Positions 5,449-6,472 of a stretch of 6,472 bases of DNA are shown here, piece by piece (position 1 is the stretch's first letter; each line of letters begins with the position of its first letter). Both the position numbers and the translations under genes were made by a program. The stretch spans positions 1-6,472 of the forward strand of contig CAZLNE010000110.1 in assembly GCA_964560975.1 (NCBI GenBank). The letters are read 5' to 3'. The notes beneath the pieces are model-generated. The model searched no databases, was not told the DNA's origin, and saw nothing but the letters and a program-made list of their open reading frames with translations. This stretch comes from JAAZLA01 sp964560975 (GTDB lineage: Bacteria > Spirochaetota > Spirochaetia > Treponematales > Treponemataceae).

Positions 5449-6472
5449 CGGATACAAAAGGAAAAGTAGTCGCTGTTAACGGCAACATGATAAGCGTTCA
5501 ATTTGACGGTAATGTTGCACTTAACGAAGTAGGCTACGTTACAGTAGGCGGAAAAAAACTAAAAAGCGAGGTTATCCGTATTAGAAACGGACAGGCTCAG
5601 CTTCAGGTTTTTGAAATGACTAAGGGTATTCAAACAGGAGATCCTGTAGAATTCTCAGGAGATCTATTATCAATAGAATTAGGACCGGGACTTTTAGGAC
5701 AGGTTTTTGACGGTCTTCAAAATCCTCTCCCTCAGCTTGCACAGCAGGCAGGCTACTTTTTGGAACGCGGTGTATATCTTGACGCGCTCCCTGATGCAAC
5801 TGAATGGGATTTTACCCCCTGTGCAAAAGAGGGCGACACTGTTAAAAAGGGCGATTTTCTCGGTTCAGTTCCTGAAGGCACCTTTTCTCATAAGATAATG
5901 GTTCCCTTTACTTTCTTAGATACCTATACGGTAAAATCAATAAAGTCAAATGGAAAATATAAACTCAAAGACACCATGGCAGTTCTTACCGATTCAAAAG
6001 GCAAAGACTACAATGTTACCATGAGTTTTAACTGGCCGGTTAAAAGAGCGATTAACTGTTATGCAGAGCGCTTAATGCCGGAAGAAACAATGGTAACACA
6101 GGTTCGTCTCATTGATACCTTTTTTCCGGTTGCAAAGGGCGGTACCTACTGTATTCCAGGTCCCTTCGGCGCAGGTAAAACAGTGCTTCAGCACACCACG
6201 AGCCGTAATGCTGACGTAGATGTTGTTATTGTAGCTGCCTGCGGCGAACGTGCCGGTGAAGTTGTAGAAATCTTAAAAGAGTTTCCTGAGCTTACAGACC
6301 CTAAAACAGGCCGTTCTCTCATGGAGCGAACCATAATTATCTGCAATACATCATCCATGCCGGTCGCCGCCCGTGAAGCTTCTGTTTATACAGGTGTAAC
6401 ACTCGCAGAATACTACCGCCAGATGGGTCTTCATGTTCTTCTTCTTGCAGATTCAACAAGCCGCTGGGCACA
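5445..6472 (+). CDS. atpA: V-type ATPase catalytic subunit A (3' end outside the window)
   Basis: The first 342 codons of the V/A-type catalytic subunit, which is usually about 580-600 residues, are present with no stop. Subunit A forms the A3B3 head with subunit B and hydrolyses or makes ATP coupled to proton or sodium movement. Motifs in order: an N-terminal beta-barrel starting GKVVAVNGNMISV; ERG (107-109), opening the insertion (bulge) region found in A but not B subunits; the P-loop GPFGAGKT (239-246, Lys245); ACGERAGEVVEIL with the presumed catalytic Glu268 and Arg269; CNTSSMPVAAREA (300-312); and DSTSRWA (336-342) at the window edge. The intact P-loop and GER make it the catalytic subunit rather than subunit B. 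The ATG overlaps the DUF2764 stop by four bases, and TTGGAG (5432-5437) is the Shine-Dalgarno. The segment after GER reads AGEVVE rather than the more usual GNEM-type sequence. Confidence 0.96.
   Translation, partial: MTDTKGKVVAVNGNMISVQFDGNVALNEVGYVTVGGKKLKSEVIRIRNGQAQLQVFEMTKGIQTGDPVEFSGDLLSIELGPGLLGQVFDGLQNPLPQLAQQAGYFLERGVYLDALPDATEWDFTPCAKEGDTVKKGDFLGSVPEGTFSHKIMVPFTFLDTYTVKSIKSNGKYKLKDTMAVLTDSKGKDYNVTMSFNWPVKRAINCYAERLMPEETMVTQVRLIDTFFPVAKGGTYCIPGPFGAGKTVLQHTTSRNADVDVVIVAACGERAGEVVEILKEFPELTDPKTGRSLMERTIIICNTSSMPVAAREASVYTGVTLAEYYRQMGLHVLLLADSTSRWA

Overview
The window looks like a piece of a spirochaete chromosome, most probably a Treponema of the oral or host-associated type. The evidence is gene content: a V-type ATPase operon beginning atpE, a DUF2764 gene, then atpA (an order known from treponemes and chlamydiae), together with a moderately AT-rich base composition. 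I cannot name the species from sequence alone. No mobile element, CRISPR array, tRNA or rRNA gene is visible; the region is densely coding and ordinary housekeeping in content.

Layout from left to right. Positions 1-161 are a leader region with a small hairpin and a candidate promoter. Two plus-strand genes follow in a tight pair: a MurC-type UDP-N-acetylmuramate ligase (about 162-1649) and a YicC-family endoribonuclease (1652-2518), separated by 2 bases. A small type III J-domain (DnaJ-like) protein lies on the minus strand (3072-2542) and converges on yicC across a 23-base gap. It is divergent from a galactose mutarotase gene (galM, 3160-4197). After an 81-base gap with its own promoter comes the start of the V-ATPase operon: atpE (4279-4902), a DUF2764 gene (4903-5448) and atpA (5445 to beyond the window end). 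Their junctions are zero-gap and then a 4-base overlap, so they are almost certainly co-transcribed and translationally coupled.

Functionally there are four units: cell-wall precursor synthesis plus RNA turnover (murC-yicC), a chaperone adaptor, sugar metabolism (galM), and rotary ATPase-driven ion transport. The most notable non-coding signal is between the J-domain gene and galM. There, two divergent sigma70-like promoters appear to share one palindromic -35 hexamer (TTGCAA, 3104-3109), each with a 17-base spacer to a near-consensus -10. The most notable protein questions are the role of the DUF2764 product (a possible stand-in for a missing V-ATPase subunit), the divergent motifs of the MurC homologue, and the conserved-looking N-terminal segment of the J protein. 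I see no clear evidence for a wholly new system.
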